Shown here: positions 25,269-34,493 of the stretch, one piece after another
Numbering within the stretch: position 1 is the first letter of the stretch
How the letters are laid out: the number at the start of each line of letters is the position of its first letter
Assembly (NCBI RefSeq): GCF_039962255.1
Contig: NZ_JAMPKY010000010.1
Span: 1 to 64,000, forward strand
Direction of reading: 5' to 3'
Length of the DNA: 64,000 nucleotides
Origin: Leptolyngbya subtilissima AS-A7
GTDB taxonomy: Bacteria; Cyanobacteriota; Cyanobacteriia; Phormidesmidales; Phormidesmidaceae
Program-made: the position numbers and the translations under genes
Notes under the pieces: generated by a model
The model's database searches: none
Seen by the model: only the letters and a program-made list of their open reading frames with translations
What the model was told of the DNA's origin: nothing

Positions 25269-26189
25269 TTAACGAAATCGTTTTGCCAGCTGAGCCATGG
25301 GCTGAAATAAAGCAGCGGGTATTGCCAAAGCCATCAGCGACGAGAGCTGAAAATTGCCGCGAGCAACACAGGTTAGCAAAGCACGACGATGGTGACGAAT
25401 TTCCTTCGCTTGATTACTCCACTTACTGCCTAACAGCAGCAGTTCATGAGCTCGGTATTCCAACCCGTTTTGGCGATAGACCTCAAAGTGCTTTTGAGCA
25501 ACGCGATACCACGACGTGGGGTTGACCTTGCGGCTGTTGCTGCCTAAGTATTTACGCCAGATGTAAATCACCTCTGGGGTGCTGTAATAACCACAGGGTA
25601 AGGCCATGGCCCGTACCCAAAACTCTAGGTCGTGCAGGTCTTCGGCACCCAGCTCTGGGTCGCTGTGACCCACCGCCTCCCACAGCGACTTGCGTAGCGG
25701 AGCAGTGCCAATCAGCGTCCAGTTGGTGCTGAGCGAAAATCGTCTGGCCCGTAGCAGAGAGTTCAGCGAAATCGGTGCTGCTTTGACCACGCGGGTGTCG
25801 CCAGGGTGTCGCTGACACAGGTAGCTGCCGTAAATAAACCCGGCATCGGGATAATCTAAAAACGCCTGCTGAATGTGACTTAGAGCGTCGGGGGGCAGCA
25901 GGTCATCGGCATCAAGGGGCACCAACACCTCTCCTTGGGCGGCGGCGAATCCAGCGTTGCGCGCCACTGAGGGGCCGCCGTTGACGGTCTGCCACACCAG
26001 GGTAACATCGGACTCAGTCTCGAACTGGCGACAGATCTGGTTGGTGCGATCGCTTGGTGAAGCATCATTGACAATCACAATCTCCAGAGGCGGCTGAGTC
26101 TGCTGGCGCACGCTCTCCACCGCCTCCAGCAGCAGGTCGCCTTCGCGGTAGCAGGTGATAACAACACTCAGGGTGGGTGAATTAGCCAT
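25269..26189 (-). CDS. Family 2 glycosyltransferase
   Basis: The 306-residue GT-A fold enzyme starts at ATG 26189 (MANSPTLSVVITCYREGDLL). The nucleotide-sugar motifs are VIVNDASPSDRTNQI (about 35-49) and the DXD-type metal site VPLDADDLLPPDAL (about 90-103). The acceptor region includes ELGAEDLHDLEFWVRAMALP. It adds a sugar to a lipid-linked or surface glycan; donor and acceptor are unknown. It is the last gene of the minus-strand polysaccharide run, 10 bp after the next glycosyltransferase. The frame remains open past its stop. Confidence 0.9.
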   Translation of the reverse strand: MANSPTLSVVITCYREGDLLLEAVESVRQQTQPPLEIVIVNDASPSDRTNQICRQFETESDVTLVWQTVNGGPSVARNAGFAAAQGEVLVPLDADDLLPPDALSHIQQAFLDYPDAGFIYGSYLCQRHPGDTRVVKAAPISLNSLLRARRFSLSTNWTLIGTAPLRKSLWEAVGHSDPELGAEDLHDLEFWVRAMALPCGYYSTPEVIYIWRKYLGSNSRKVNPTSWYRVAQKHFEVYRQNGLEYRAHELLLLGSKWSNQAKEIRHHRRALLTCVARGNFQLSSLMALAIPAALFQPMAQLAKRFR

Positions 26190-26199
26190 TGCTCGTGCC

Positions 26200-27105
26200 T
26201 CAGATGGGCTGATTGGAGGAAACTTGTCCCGGCCGAAAGAGTCGCTGGCGGGTGGCAACGGGTAGTAGCCGTAGCAGGGTAATGGGGAGAATAGAGAGAT
26301 ATTTTTTGAGGAACATCACCACACCCCAGGGGCCGTAGGCTAACCAGTTGAGCCGCCACCACACCCGCCAGCTCAACCCTGAGTAAGGGTTAAAGGCCAG
26401 CCGCACTAGCTGCCAAGGGTCGCCGGGGGCCATTAGCCAGTCGGCGGGGCAGAGCCGTGCCTCGGCGGCCTGATTAAAGACTTGGTAGTGACTATCGATA
26501 AACAGCTGAAATCCGGCCTTTTGGGCGCGCAGCAGGTATAGCGAGTCACCGCCGTAATGGGGGCTAGCCGCCTCATCGGGATAGCCCACTGCCTCTACCA
26601 CCGCTCTGGGCAAACAGACCAGATTGCCGCTAAGCAGATCGCAGGGTAGGGTTTGGCCGGGGGACAACGTCAAAAAGCGGTAGCCCTGCCAGGTCTTGCG
26701 TTTGCCGCCAAAGGAAAGGCGATCGCGGTCATTCTGCTCAAACCCTTGGGCACCAACAATAGCTTTGGGATGGTTATGGCAAAACTGCACAAACCCATCC
26801 AGGGCGTTGGGGGCCAAGCGGCAATCGTCGTTGAGCCAGACTAAATACTGTGCTCCCTGGGCGATCGCATACTCCATCCCCAAGCAGATTGCCCCCGTCC
26901 ACCATAGGTGACCGTCGCCCGCCAGCACTGTCACGCTAGGGAAACTGGCTTGAATGGCCGCTCTGGTGCCGTCGGTAGAGCCGTCGTCGATTACCACTAC
27001 CCTATGGCGGGTCAGGTCACCGTTGCGATCAAGATCCTGCAAACAGCCTAGAGTAGTTGCCCTACGGTTGTGCACCGGAATTAAAATATAGGCCTTATTA
27101 TCCAT
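26200..27105 (-). CDS. Family 2 glycosyltransferase (rhamnosyltransferase-like)
   Basis: The 301-residue enzyme starts at ATG 27105 (MDNKAYILIPVHNRRATTL). Motifs are VVIDDGSTDGTRAAI (about 35-49), GDGHLWWTGAICLGMEYAI, and the DXD-like YLVWLNDDCRL (about 86-96). The WWTGA..G motif is typical of GT2 enzymes related to rhamnosyltransferases and their relatives. The C-terminus has a hydrophobic stretch suggesting membrane association. It is closely spaced with both neighbours, so cotranscription is likely. The donor sugar is not known. Confidence 0.9.
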   Translation of the reverse strand: MDNKAYILIPVHNRRATTLGCLQDLDRNGDLTRHRVVVIDDGSTDGTRAAIQASFPSVTVLAGDGHLWWTGAICLGMEYAIAQGAQYLVWLNDDCRLAPNALDGFVQFCHNHPKAIVGAQGFEQNDRDRLSFGGKRKTWQGYRFLTLSPGQTLPCDLLSGNLVCLPRAVVEAVGYPDEAASPHYGGDSLYLLRAQKAGFQLFIDSHYQVFNQAAEARLCPADWLMAPGDPWQLVRLAFNPYSGLSWRVWWRLNWLAYGPWGVVMFLKKYLSILPITLLRLLPVATRQRLFRPGQVSSNQPI

Positions 27106-27112
27106 AAGAAAA

Positions 27113-28369
27113 CTAGGTATTGCTAGGGTGGCTAGTGCTGTTGGGCCAGCAGTAGCGAATGCTCTCAAACTCATCCAAAAGCGCGATTAGCCGCCTCGCA
27201 TAGTCTTGGGGTTGCCAGCTTTTCGCCCTCGTCAAGCCCTTTTGAATCAGGTCGTGGCGCAGGGCTTCGTCTTCGCAAACAGATTTCATCGCCCATGCCA
27301 TTTGGGCCGCATCGCGCTGATCGACCAGCAGAGCCGCATCGCCCAACTGTTCTGCCGCCCCTGGTACTTGGGATGCAATCACCGGACAGCCTAGGGAAAA
27401 AGCCTCCAGCGGTGGCAGATTATCTGGCCCAAAATGGGTGGGAAACACCAGCGCCAGGGCGTGCTTGTAGAGGTTAGCCAGGTCTTCCTTTGAGACAAAC
27501 CCTAGGATGTGAACCTTGGCAACGAGATCTAAATCGTGAATTAGCTGCTTGACATAGCTCGCGTTGCCCTTGTCTGAGCCGGTCAACACCAGGGCAACAT
27601 CTTTGTGCTCGCTAACCAAGATTTTGAATGCCTTGAGCAGATTGTAGTGATTTTTGTGGGGCCAAAACTGGGCTGGATAGAAGAAGTATTGACTGGGTAG
27701 ACGGTGCTGGGCTAGGAATTCTTCTTTTGTGGAGGCGTGATTGGCAATGGCATCCCCTAACCTCGGCGTTGGAAATGGAATCACCTGAATGCGCTCCAGT
27801 GCAATTTGATAAAAGCGCTCGGTCTCAACCTTGCCTCGCTCGGTGCCGGTGACTACATAAGTCGCCCGAGGCAGGTTCGCTCGGTAGAACCGCTCGCGCT
27901 TGCCCCACTCGCGCCCTTGGTTCACTTCAGGGAAGTAGGGCTGAAGGCGGTGCTGTAAATCCCATAAAGTGAGGGCATAAGGAATCTGTCTAGGGCACTG
28001 AATCAGCGCGGCGGGGGCCAGCACCCAGGCGAAGTCAAAGCGGTTTTTCAGAATAAAGCGTCTCACAAAGGCGGCCTGAACTTTATCAGCTTGGTTGGCC
28101 AGCTTGGGACTGCCGCTGGCGTGGGCCAGACCCATCCCCTGCCGCAGCACCGTAGGAACAGCGCCCGCCATCAACTGGCTGGGCGGGTGAAGGATGGTGA
28201 GATTGGGGTGTGGTGTCTCCTGCCCGTCGCCTTTGGCTCCGCTAAAAATCGTGACCTGATGGCGTATTTCCGGGGCTAGGTCGATCAGCGCTGCCACAAT
28301 TTCTGACTCAAAGGTGTAACCACCCCCAGCTGACGGAAACGCGGCAGAAACTGGGATAGCGACCTTCAT
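27113..28369 (-). CDS. Family 4 glycosyltransferase
   Basis: The 418-residue GT-B enzyme starts at ATG 28369 (MKVAIPVSAAFPSAGGGYTF), overlapping the methyltransferase stop by 4 nt (ATGA). The C-terminal domain carries FFYPAQFWPHKNHYNLLKAF, VLTGSDKGN and the GT4 donor-binding motif FPTHFGPDNLPPLEAFSLGC (about 325-345). The pattern suits mannosyl- or related hexosyltransferases acting on lipid-linked intermediates, but specificity is not readable. The overlap points to translational coupling with the upstream methyltransferase. Confidence 0.9.
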   Translation of the reverse strand: MKVAIPVSAAFPSAGGGYTFESEIVAALIDLAPEIRHQVTIFSGAKGDGQETPHPNLTILHPPSQLMAGAVPTVLRQGMGLAHASGSPKLANQADKVQAAFVRRFILKNRFDFAWVLAPAALIQCPRQIPYALTLWDLQHRLQPYFPEVNQGREWGKRERFYRANLPRATYVVTGTERGKVETERFYQIALERIQVIPFPTPRLGDAIANHASTKEEFLAQHRLPSQYFFYPAQFWPHKNHYNLLKAFKILVSEHKDVALVLTGSDKGNASYVKQLIHDLDLVAKVHILGFVSKEDLANLYKHALALVFPTHFGPDNLPPLEAFSLGCPVIASQVPGAAEQLGDAALLVDQRDAAQMAWAMKSVCEDEALRHDLIQKGLTRAKSWQPQDYARRLIALLDEFESIRYCWPNSTSHPSNT

Positions 28370-29136
28370 AACTTCATAGCGACAAAGTAGACGCCCCAGG
28401 TGTCTAGACCGGCGGGGCGATCGGTCATCCATTCGCCACAGGTCACCAGATCCATCCCCGCCTGGTGAAGCAGCAGCTCCAGCTCGGGCTTAAACAGATA
28501 GCGCATGCGGTGCAGCTCGCGCAGCTCTTGCCAGGTGTCGGTGCCCAACTGCTGTAGTAGAACGTGATAGTTCACATCCACCACGTTGTCATTGGGGTGT
28601 AGCACCGGCTCGGCTATGCGAGTGATGGCCAAGTTTTGATTTTGCAGGCGCTTGATCCGCACCTGGGGCTGGTCGTGCAGCACCGCAGGCCCGTACCATA
28701 CGTCAAAAACAAACACGCCCCCCGGCTTGAGGTGCTGGGTTACGGTGGCAAAGGCCGCCGCCAAATCGGCGTTGCTGGTCTGGTAGCTAATTACGTGAAA
28801 CAACGACAGCACGCAGTCAAAGGTTTGCTCTAGCCTCACCTCCCGCAGATCGCCCTGAAGGAATTTGAGCTGCTGGGCGATCTCGCTAGCCTGCTCGGCC
28901 TGCCGTTCACCACAGCGGGCCAGCATCTCTTCACTGCGCTCGACCCCGGTGACGTGATAACCCCATTCAGCTAGACATTCGGCATGGCGACCGGTGCCGC
29001 TGCCCAGCTCTAGCAGATGCTGAGCCGCAGGGGCGTGGGTTTTGAGCAGTTGGTGAATAAAGTCGGCCTCTTGGGCGTAGTCTTTGTCCTGGTACAGCAG
29101 GTCGTAGTATTGAGCATAGGCATTAAATACACTCAC
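28366..29136 (-). CDS. SAM-dependent methyltransferase (class I)
   Basis: The 256-residue Rossmann methyltransferase has motif I LLELGSGTGRHAECLAEWGY (about 41-60), the acidic strand VTGVERSEEM, and LQGDLREV as the motif III region. YDLLYQDKDYAQEADFI is the usual cap start for this subgroup. It probably methylates a sugar nucleotide, glycan or lipid intermediate. Its start overlaps the DegT aminotransferase stop by 4 nt, and its stop overlaps the glycosyltransferase start by 4 nt, so it is tightly coupled within the operon. Confidence 0.88.
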   Translation of the reverse strand: MSVFNAYAQYYDLLYQDKDYAQEADFIHQLLKTHAPAAQHLLELGSGTGRHAECLAEWGYHVTGVERSEEMLARCGERQAEQASEIAQQLKFLQGDLREVRLEQTFDCVLSLFHVISYQTSNADLAAAFATVTQHLKPGGVFVFDVWYGPAVLHDQPQVRIKRLQNQNLAITRIAEPVLHPNDNVVDVNYHVLLQQLGTDTWQELRELHRMRYLFKPELELLLHQAGMDLVTCGEWMTDRPAGLDTWGVYFVAMKL

Positions 29137-30248
29137 GCCATCACCTCCCGCACAGCGGTAATTACTTGATCAATCTGTCCGTCAGTGAGGGCTAGGCCGC
29201 TGGGCAGGTAGAAGCCGCGCCGGGCGATGCGCTCGGCCACGGGGTGCTTTTCGCCCTCAAACAGCCCCATTTTACGGAACACGGGCTGCTCGTGCATGGG
29301 CCAGAAAAAGGGCCGCGTGCCAACGCCCTTGGCCTTGAGGCGCTGCATGGCCTCGATCGCATCGAAGGGCACTCCGTCGTCGAGCACCAGGCCGTAGACC
29401 CAGTAGACATTCTCGGCGTAGTTGGTGGCAGCCAGCGGCAGTTGCAGCCCCTGCACACTGGACAAACCCTCGGTGTAGCGCTGCCCGATCGCGCGTTTGC
29501 GGGCGATGAAGCCGTCGAGCTGCTCTAATTGAGCCACTCCTAGAGCCGCTTGCAGGTTGCCTAGGCGAAAGTTCCAGCCCAGCTCTTCGTGGACAAAGCG
29601 CTGCTGGGGCTGAAAACAGAGGTTGCGCAGAGAGCGGCAGCGTTCCGCCAGCTCCACATCGTCGGTGAGCACCATGCCGCCTTCGCCCGTGGTGATGTGC
29701 TTGTTGGCGTAAAAGCTAAAGGTGCTGATGTTACCAAAGCTGCCACAGGGCTGCCCCCGGTAGGTCTGACCGTGCATCTCGGCGGCGTCTTCGATGATGG
29801 CTAGGTGGTGGCGCTGGGCGATCGCTAACAGCGGCTCCATATCCACGGGCAGCCCGTAGATGTGCACCACCATAATCGCTCGGGTACGGGGCGTAATGCA
29901 GGCCTCGAGCTGACCCACGTCCATATTCCAGGTAATGGGGTCGGCATCGACAACGACGGGCTTGGCTCCGGCACGGACGATCGCCGCCGCGCAAGAAATA
30001 ATCGTAAACGTGGGCAAGATCACCTCATCCCCGGGCCCTAGTCCTAGGGCAGCTACCGCCACATCGAGGGCGGCAGAGCCGTTGGCCACGGCCACGCCGT
30101 GCTGGCGACCTACCCGCTGGGCAAACTCGGCCTCAAAGCGATCGACAAAGGGGCCTTCCGACGAAATCCAGCCCGTCTCTAGGCATTCCAGCAGATACTT
30201 TTTTTCATTGCCATTGAGGGCGGGCTCGTTGACAGGAATAAACGCCAT
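29133..30248 (-). CDS. DegT/DnrJ/EryC1/StrS sugar aminotransferase
   Basis: The 371-residue PLP enzyme transfers an amino group to a keto sugar nucleotide. Motifs are GVAVANGSAALDVAV (about 52-66), the aspartate region IIEDAAEMHGQTYRG (about 150-164) and the PLP lysine in FYANKHITTGEGGMV (about 178-192). FWPMHEQPVF near the C-terminus is common in GDP-perosamine synthase-type relatives. It is a second aminotransferase besides PseC, so the glycan probably contains another amino sugar. No matching dehydratase is visible in the window, so its substrate must come from elsewhere. Confidence 0.92.
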   Translation of the reverse strand: MAFIPVNEPALNGNEKKYLLECLETGWISSEGPFVDRFEAEFAQRVGRQHGVAVANGSAALDVAVAALGLGPGDEVILPTFTIISCAAAIVRAGAKPVVVDADPITWNMDVGQLEACITPRTRAIMVVHIYGLPVDMEPLLAIAQRHHLAIIEDAAEMHGQTYRGQPCGSFGNISTFSFYANKHITTGEGGMVLTDDVELAERCRSLRNLCFQPQQRFVHEELGWNFRLGNLQAALGVAQLEQLDGFIARKRAIGQRYTEGLSSVQGLQLPLAATNYAENVYWVYGLVLDDGVPFDAIEAMQRLKAKGVGTRPFFWPMHEQPVFRKMGLFEGEKHPVAERIARRGFYLPSGLALTDGQIDQVITAVREVMA

Positions 30249-30256
30249 GGTGTTGC

Positions 30257-30727
30257 CTAGCCTGCAATAGTGGCCTGGCTAGACGATATCCCAGAGAAGC
30301 GGGTTTTGTCCTGATCGCCCATGTAGGGGCCTTGCTTGACCTCGACCATCTCTAGGTCTTCCAGCACTTCAAAGCCGTGGCCGCCCGTTACTAGCAAGAT
30401 TACGTCGCCGCCTTCCAGCACGCGGCTCTCCAGGTACTCCTGCTCTTGGCTATAGAAATCAACCCGCAGCTTGCCCTTTTTGATAAACAGCACTTCCTGG
30501 GTATGAAACACGTCGCGGTGCACGGGGTTGTGGACGTGGGCCGGAATGGTTTTGCCGGCGTCGTACTTCATGTAGGCGAGCTGCTGCGATAGCTCGTTGG
30601 GGGTAAAAAAGTGAATGCCCGGCTCCGCAAAGCGGTGGGAGAGAATCAGCGCCAGCATTTCGCTATTGTGAACAATTTGCTGAACGGGGGAGAGCTGGGC
30701 GGCAGTGACGGTGGAGGAGGATGGCAT
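30257..30727 (-). CDS. Cupin-domain protein in the polysaccharide cluster
   Basis: The 156-residue single cupin barrel has motif 1 IPAHVHNPVHRDVFHTQEVLFIKKGKL (about 60-86, here split by a loop) and motif 2 GGDVILLVTGGHGFEVLEDL. His, His, Glu and His metal or substrate positions are present. Cupins in such clusters are sugar-nucleotide isomerases or binding proteins; WbuC-like proteins are one option. The start at ATG 30727 is preferred over the frame to 30781. It is 8 bp from the aminotransferase, so cotranscription is likely. Confidence 0.75.
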   Translation of the reverse strand: MPSSSTVTAAQLSPVQQIVHNSEMLALILSHRFAEPGIHFFTPNELSQQLAYMKYDAGKTIPAHVHNPVHRDVFHTQEVLFIKKGKLRVDFYSQEQEYLESRVLEGGDVILLVTGGHGFEVLEDLEMVEVKQGPYMGDQDKTRFSGISSSQATIAG

Positions 30728-30903
30728 GGGGGCAGCGCCTTTGGGTAAAGGATAGAAGGAGCAGCGCCTGCGGAAGAACAAGGCGGCCTGCTGCTTTTAG
30801 TCTGCCCAGGATGGCTGCGATCGCGTAGCCTGTTTAACTAAATCAACAGATGGGGCTACCCCTCGACCCAAGGCGACTTTTCGACAGGACTTGGGCGCAC
30901 TTG

Positions 30904-31950
30904 CTACTGAACGCCTCGGCTGAGGGGTGCAACAACAATATTGGGCAGTTGATAATTCCAGTAATCCTCTTTTATGACCCACTCCAAAAGAGCTGGGTGC
31001 TGGGCTACTTGCTGTTGATGAAACGCAAACCCAGCGGTATAGGCAACCTTGCAGCGCTGCCGAATGGCTCTATACTCAACGCTGCCCTTGGCCAGACTGG
31101 TCAATTTTCCTTTGATCTTGCCGACGTAATAATTTAACCATTGGGCTTGGCCAATGGCGTTTGCTCCGGCATCCTGGCTGCGATGGCGATCGCGAATAGC
31201 CATGTACGAATCGCACACCCCCTGATAAAAGTAGCGTGACTCAAAGTACTCAGGCGTTAAGCGAGCGGCAGGCACCACGTGGTGCAGCAGGGCCAACGGT
31301 TCGTAAATAGCTTTGTAGCCCTTTTGGTTGGCCTGACGGGTTAGCCCCGTTTCGCCATCGCCTTGGAGGTGCTGCAACCGTTTGGGAATACAGTCAGGAT
31401 GGAAGCCGCCCAGCTCGAACAATGTGCCCTTGCGAATTGAGAAGTTCAACCCCCAGACATAGTTGGCATCGATCGGGCGGCTTTGGTTGCCCAGGTCGAG
31501 TAGGCTTAGCTCGGTGCAGAGCTGCCCACCGGGACATTTTTGCCAAAAATACTGAAGCCAGGGGGGCGGTTCGCTCTCGTAGCGCGGTAGGTTTCGCCCG
31601 CCTACTAGATGCACAATCGCATCGGTGAAGGCACTTTGGATAGCCGCTAGCCAGCCCGGGTCAAGCTCTACATCATCATCTAAAAACGAGAGAATGTCGC
31701 CCTGGGCCTCCTGGGCACCCCGGTGCCGCCCCGACAGCAGCCCCGGCTCAGGCTCAAAAATGTAGCGCAGATGCGCCCAGGCCAGCTTATCCGCAAAGGC
31801 CTGGACAACTGCTTTGGTGTGGTCGGTAGAGCCATTGTCCACCACCAAAACCTCAAAGTCATTACTTGGAGCCTGCTGCCGAGTCATTGACTCAAGCGCC
31901 AGAGCTAGGCTGTCGGCACGGTTAAGGGTCGGAATGATGACCGAAATCAT
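30904..31950 (-). CDS. Family 2 glycosyltransferase
   Basis: The 348-residue GT-A enzyme starts MISVIIPTLNRADSLALALE. It has VLVVDNGSTDHTKAVVQ (about 34-50), a DXD metal motif in ILSFLDDDVELDPGWLAA (about 89-106) and GGFHPDCIPKRLQHLQGDGE, carrying the catalytic acidic residue in the GD-GE position. The sequence PGLLSGRHRGAQEA is typical of this GT2 branch. It follows a 170-bp gap in the run, so a separate promoter is possible. The donor and acceptor are unknown. Confidence 0.9.
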   Translation of the reverse strand: MISVIIPTLNRADSLALALESMTRQQAPSNDFEVLVVDNGSTDHTKAVVQAFADKLAWAHLRYIFEPEPGLLSGRHRGAQEAQGDILSFLDDDVELDPGWLAAIQSAFTDAIVHLVGGRNLPRYESEPPPWLQYFWQKCPGGQLCTELSLLDLGNQSRPIDANYVWGLNFSIRKGTLFELGGFHPDCIPKRLQHLQGDGETGLTRQANQKGYKAIYEPLALLHHVVPAARLTPEYFESRYFYQGVCDSYMAIRDRHRSQDAGANAIGQAQWLNYYVGKIKGKLTSLAKGSVEYRAIRQRCKVAYTAGFAFHQQQVAQHPALLEWVIKEDYWNYQLPNIVVAPLSRGVQ

Positions 31951-31971
31951 GGTCGAAGTTACCCGTAAAGC

Positions 31972-32622
31972 TTAAAAACACTCTTCAAAACTGATTGAAT
32001 CTATCGTCTTCGCAAGTTGCTGTGCCCACCAAAGAAAATTACTGTTAGAGTATTGCCTCAAAACTCTTCTGAAAATTTGCAAATAGATTAGAAAACCGAA
32101 AACCGACACCAAAAAATAAAGTATTGCGTACAAAATACTCGAATAGCAAAGAATTACGAACGGTATTAGCGTAACGAACGCAGCCGTTGAAAAGAGAAAG
32201 GATCTAAAAGCCAATCGATACGAGGCTATGATAAATCTTGGTTCTTCTTTGCCTATGTTGAAATTAAAGATTCGAGAACCTTCCAGTTCTTTCAGCTCTT
32301 TTTTTATTTCTAATTCATAAGCTTGTAAGTTGTGGACAAAATGCCATGAATAAGACTGCTTAATTAAATTTGTGAATGCCACCAATCCTAAGATTGTAAG
32401 CAAGCTCAAAAAGCCTAGAAATAAGAATAGGCTAGACTCAAGCCTTAGAATTGCAGGTAGAATGATCTCCGAAATGGGTTTCCAAATAATTATGACTGCG
32501 CCTACCACACCTAGTGACTTAAAGTCTTCGTAGGTGCTTTTTATGAGATCTTCTGCTTTGTCATTTAATCTCACATACTCTCTGTAAAGTAGTTCTAGCC
32601 TTTGAGTAGGAGCTGTATCCAT
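31972..32622 (-). CDS. AT-rich four-helix membrane hypothetical protein
   Basis: No family is recognised. The 216-residue protein starts at ATG 32622 with AAGG upstream (GTG 32631 is in frame). Hydrophobic segments lie near 38-60, 63-85, 140-160 and 165-190, with a charged cytosolic loop between the pairs containing ELEIKKELKELEG. The N-terminal 30 residues are polar. Base composition is far more AT-rich than the flanking polysaccharide genes, and no GCGATCGC site occurs in it or in the 150-bp upstream spacer. That suggests recent acquisition. It could be an accessory transport or regulatory subunit, or cargo unrelated to the cluster. Confidence 0.65.
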   Translation of the reverse strand: MDTAPTQRLELLYREYVRLNDKAEDLIKSTYEDFKSLGVVGAVIIIWKPISEIILPAILRLESSLFLFLGFLSLLTILGLVAFTNLIKQSYSWHFVHNLQAYELEIKKELKELEGSRIFNFNIGKEEPRFIIASYRLAFRSFLFSTAAFVTLIPFVILCYSSILYAILYFLVSVFGFLIYLQIFRRVLRQYSNSNFLWWAQQLAKTIDSISFEECF

Positions 32623-32777
32623 GATTAGCACCCTTGGAGCAGAGTGAAAGCTTACCTTGCAAATTATTCTGATCTGATAGGCTTTAATTTTTGATTTAGA
32701 TAAATAAAATTTGATGCTAAGTGCTTAGAGTTTTAGCTTAGCATCAGACTGAAATCTGCTTCATTATAGGTGAACGT

Positions 32778-34475
32778 TTAGAGGGGCGATCGCTGCAAAT
32801 ACCAGATCTCATCATCACAGTTAGTGATCGCCTCAACCAGCTCAAAGCCTAGATTGCTAAAGGTTGTTTTAAGGGCCGCTACTTTTTCTGGCCCCAGCAC
32901 CGCATAGTGCACCTCAACAATGAGCTTGCGTACGGTATTTAGGGTGGCCTGGGCAAACAGGTCATACTCCCCACCCTCAATGTCGACCACCAGCAGAGTG
33001 GGCTGATTTTTTTCCAGCTCTTGCTTAAAAGATTTGACTGGCACTTCGATCACCCGATCCACAATTTCAGTAGTGGGTTGTATTGGTGACGAACTCCAAA
33101 AGTCTGGGGTGACGTAAAACTTTTCGGTTTTGCTGGTGTCGTTGGTGTTGGCCACCATGGCGATCGCCACCGTTGGGCTAACCCCATTTTTAGCATGTAA
33201 GGTTTGAATAGCCTCTTTCAGCACCGGGTTGGCCTCGTAGGTAAACACCCGCTCAGAACCAACTTTTTTGGCGCAATAGCCCGACAAGAAGCCAATGCCA
33301 CCGCCAATTTCCATCACTGTATCTTGCTTGTCCAGGTACTTTTTTAGCAGGCTGATCTCGCCAAACTCGTAGACGCCTGAATTAATGGTCTGCCGAATAA
33401 TCGGCGAAATCATCTTGCTAGCAGGAATATCGACTCCTTCGAGCTGACGGATATTGCCGGTGAGTGCCTGGTTCAGCCGCGATTTTGTCGGTTGGGCTAA
33501 CCGCCGCAGCTTTTTCACAGCGCCATGGGCTTTATTGATGGGCCACCGGGCCACATGGTTGGCCCAGGCCTGGTAGATAACCCGGCGCAGAGTGGCTTTG
33601 CTATCGGCTTGGCCGAGGCCTAATTTGCTCAGGCAGAGGGCACGAGCGCGATCGCTGATTGTCACTCCTGCATTTACATCCAGTTCAAACAAATTTTGAA
33701 ATTCTAAAAAGTCGCGCTTCTCGCGATCGTCTGCCAGATTGTCAACGGTGTAGGTACCGGTTGGGCGGTTGTGGTCGTGGCCGTGGTTGTTGAAAACTGG
33801 CGGCATGCCGTGAATAAAGAATGGAATCCCCATCTCGACGGCGTAAAAGGTGTAAGACCCCACCATATTGCTAGTACAGTAGCGGTGCTGCCGCAGGATG
33901 GCATAAAAAGTGGTGGCGAAGTCAGGGTCAGCCATATGCCCAGTGGTCACCACCGTCATACTCCGCTTGATGAATGGGGTATGCCGCCCAGCCAGCAGAT
34001 CTTTCCAATACAGGCACACTGTGACGGGTTGATACTCGGCGGGCAGGTTGAGCAAATCGTCGGCATACTTTTCCCAGTCGATTACCACGTCAATTAGGTG
34101 AGTGGAATGGACGGGAAAAGCGACGGTGCCTCTAGCATTTGGGTCTGATTTAATTTGGTTAAGGATGCGGCAGGCGACAAAGGGCGAACCGCTAACGTAG
34201 GCCTGCTTGCCAGTTTGCTTGACGTACTCATTCCGCTGGGCAGCACTGGTGAAAAAGATGGGCTGAGTAGCAAACAGATCGCAATTAGTCATGGCCTCGC
34301 TGATGCGAACCCCATGATCCATATGAATGTGCAGAGGAATGCCCTCGCGCAAGGCTAGATCACGCTTGAGCCATTTACCCAAGCCGTAGCACTGGTGCGC
34401 ATCTGGGGCAGGGTATTTTTCCTCAAAAGTGTTGATGCGTTTGATCTGTTGCTCTAGGTCAGGGGGGTAGCCCAT
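32778..34475 (-). CDS. FkbM methyltransferase fused to an N-terminal glycosyltransferase-like domain
   Basis: The 565-residue protein has two parts. The C-terminal 210 residues form an FkbM-type SAM methyltransferase: motif I VMEIGGGIGFLSGY (387-400), the acidic strand VFTYEAN, and LLVVDIEGGEYDLF. The first 340 residues resemble no family I can name firmly. They include HIHMDHGVRISE, TSAAQRNEYVKQTG and SNMVGSYTFYAVEMGIPFF, reminiscent of GT-B glycan synthases such as capsule or polysialic-type enzymes. The fusion may build and methylate the same glycan. It sits directly after pseI, 18 bp away, within the operon. Confidence 0.75.
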   Translation of the reverse strand: MGYPPDLEQQIKRINTFEEKYPAPDAHQCYGLGKWLKRDLALREGIPLHIHMDHGVRISEAMTNCDLFATQPIFFTSAAQRNEYVKQTGKQAYVSGSPFVACRILNQIKSDPNARGTVAFPVHSTHLIDVVIDWEKYADDLLNLPAEYQPVTVCLYWKDLLAGRHTPFIKRSMTVVTTGHMADPDFATTFYAILRQHRYCTSNMVGSYTFYAVEMGIPFFIHGMPPVFNNHGHDHNRPTGTYTVDNLADDREKRDFLEFQNLFELDVNAGVTISDRARALCLSKLGLGQADSKATLRRVIYQAWANHVARWPINKAHGAVKKLRRLAQPTKSRLNQALTGNIRQLEGVDIPASKMISPIIRQTINSGVYEFGEISLLKKYLDKQDTVMEIGGGIGFLSGYCAKKVGSERVFTYEANPVLKEAIQTLHAKNGVSPTVAIAMVANTNDTSKTEKFYVTPDFWSSSPIQPTTEIVDRVIEVPVKSFKQELEKNQPTLLVVDIEGGEYDLFAQATLNTVRKLIVEVHYAVLGPEKVAALKTTFSNLGFELVEAITNCDDEIWYLQRSPL

Positions 34476-34493
34476 AGGTTTAAAACCGCTGGT

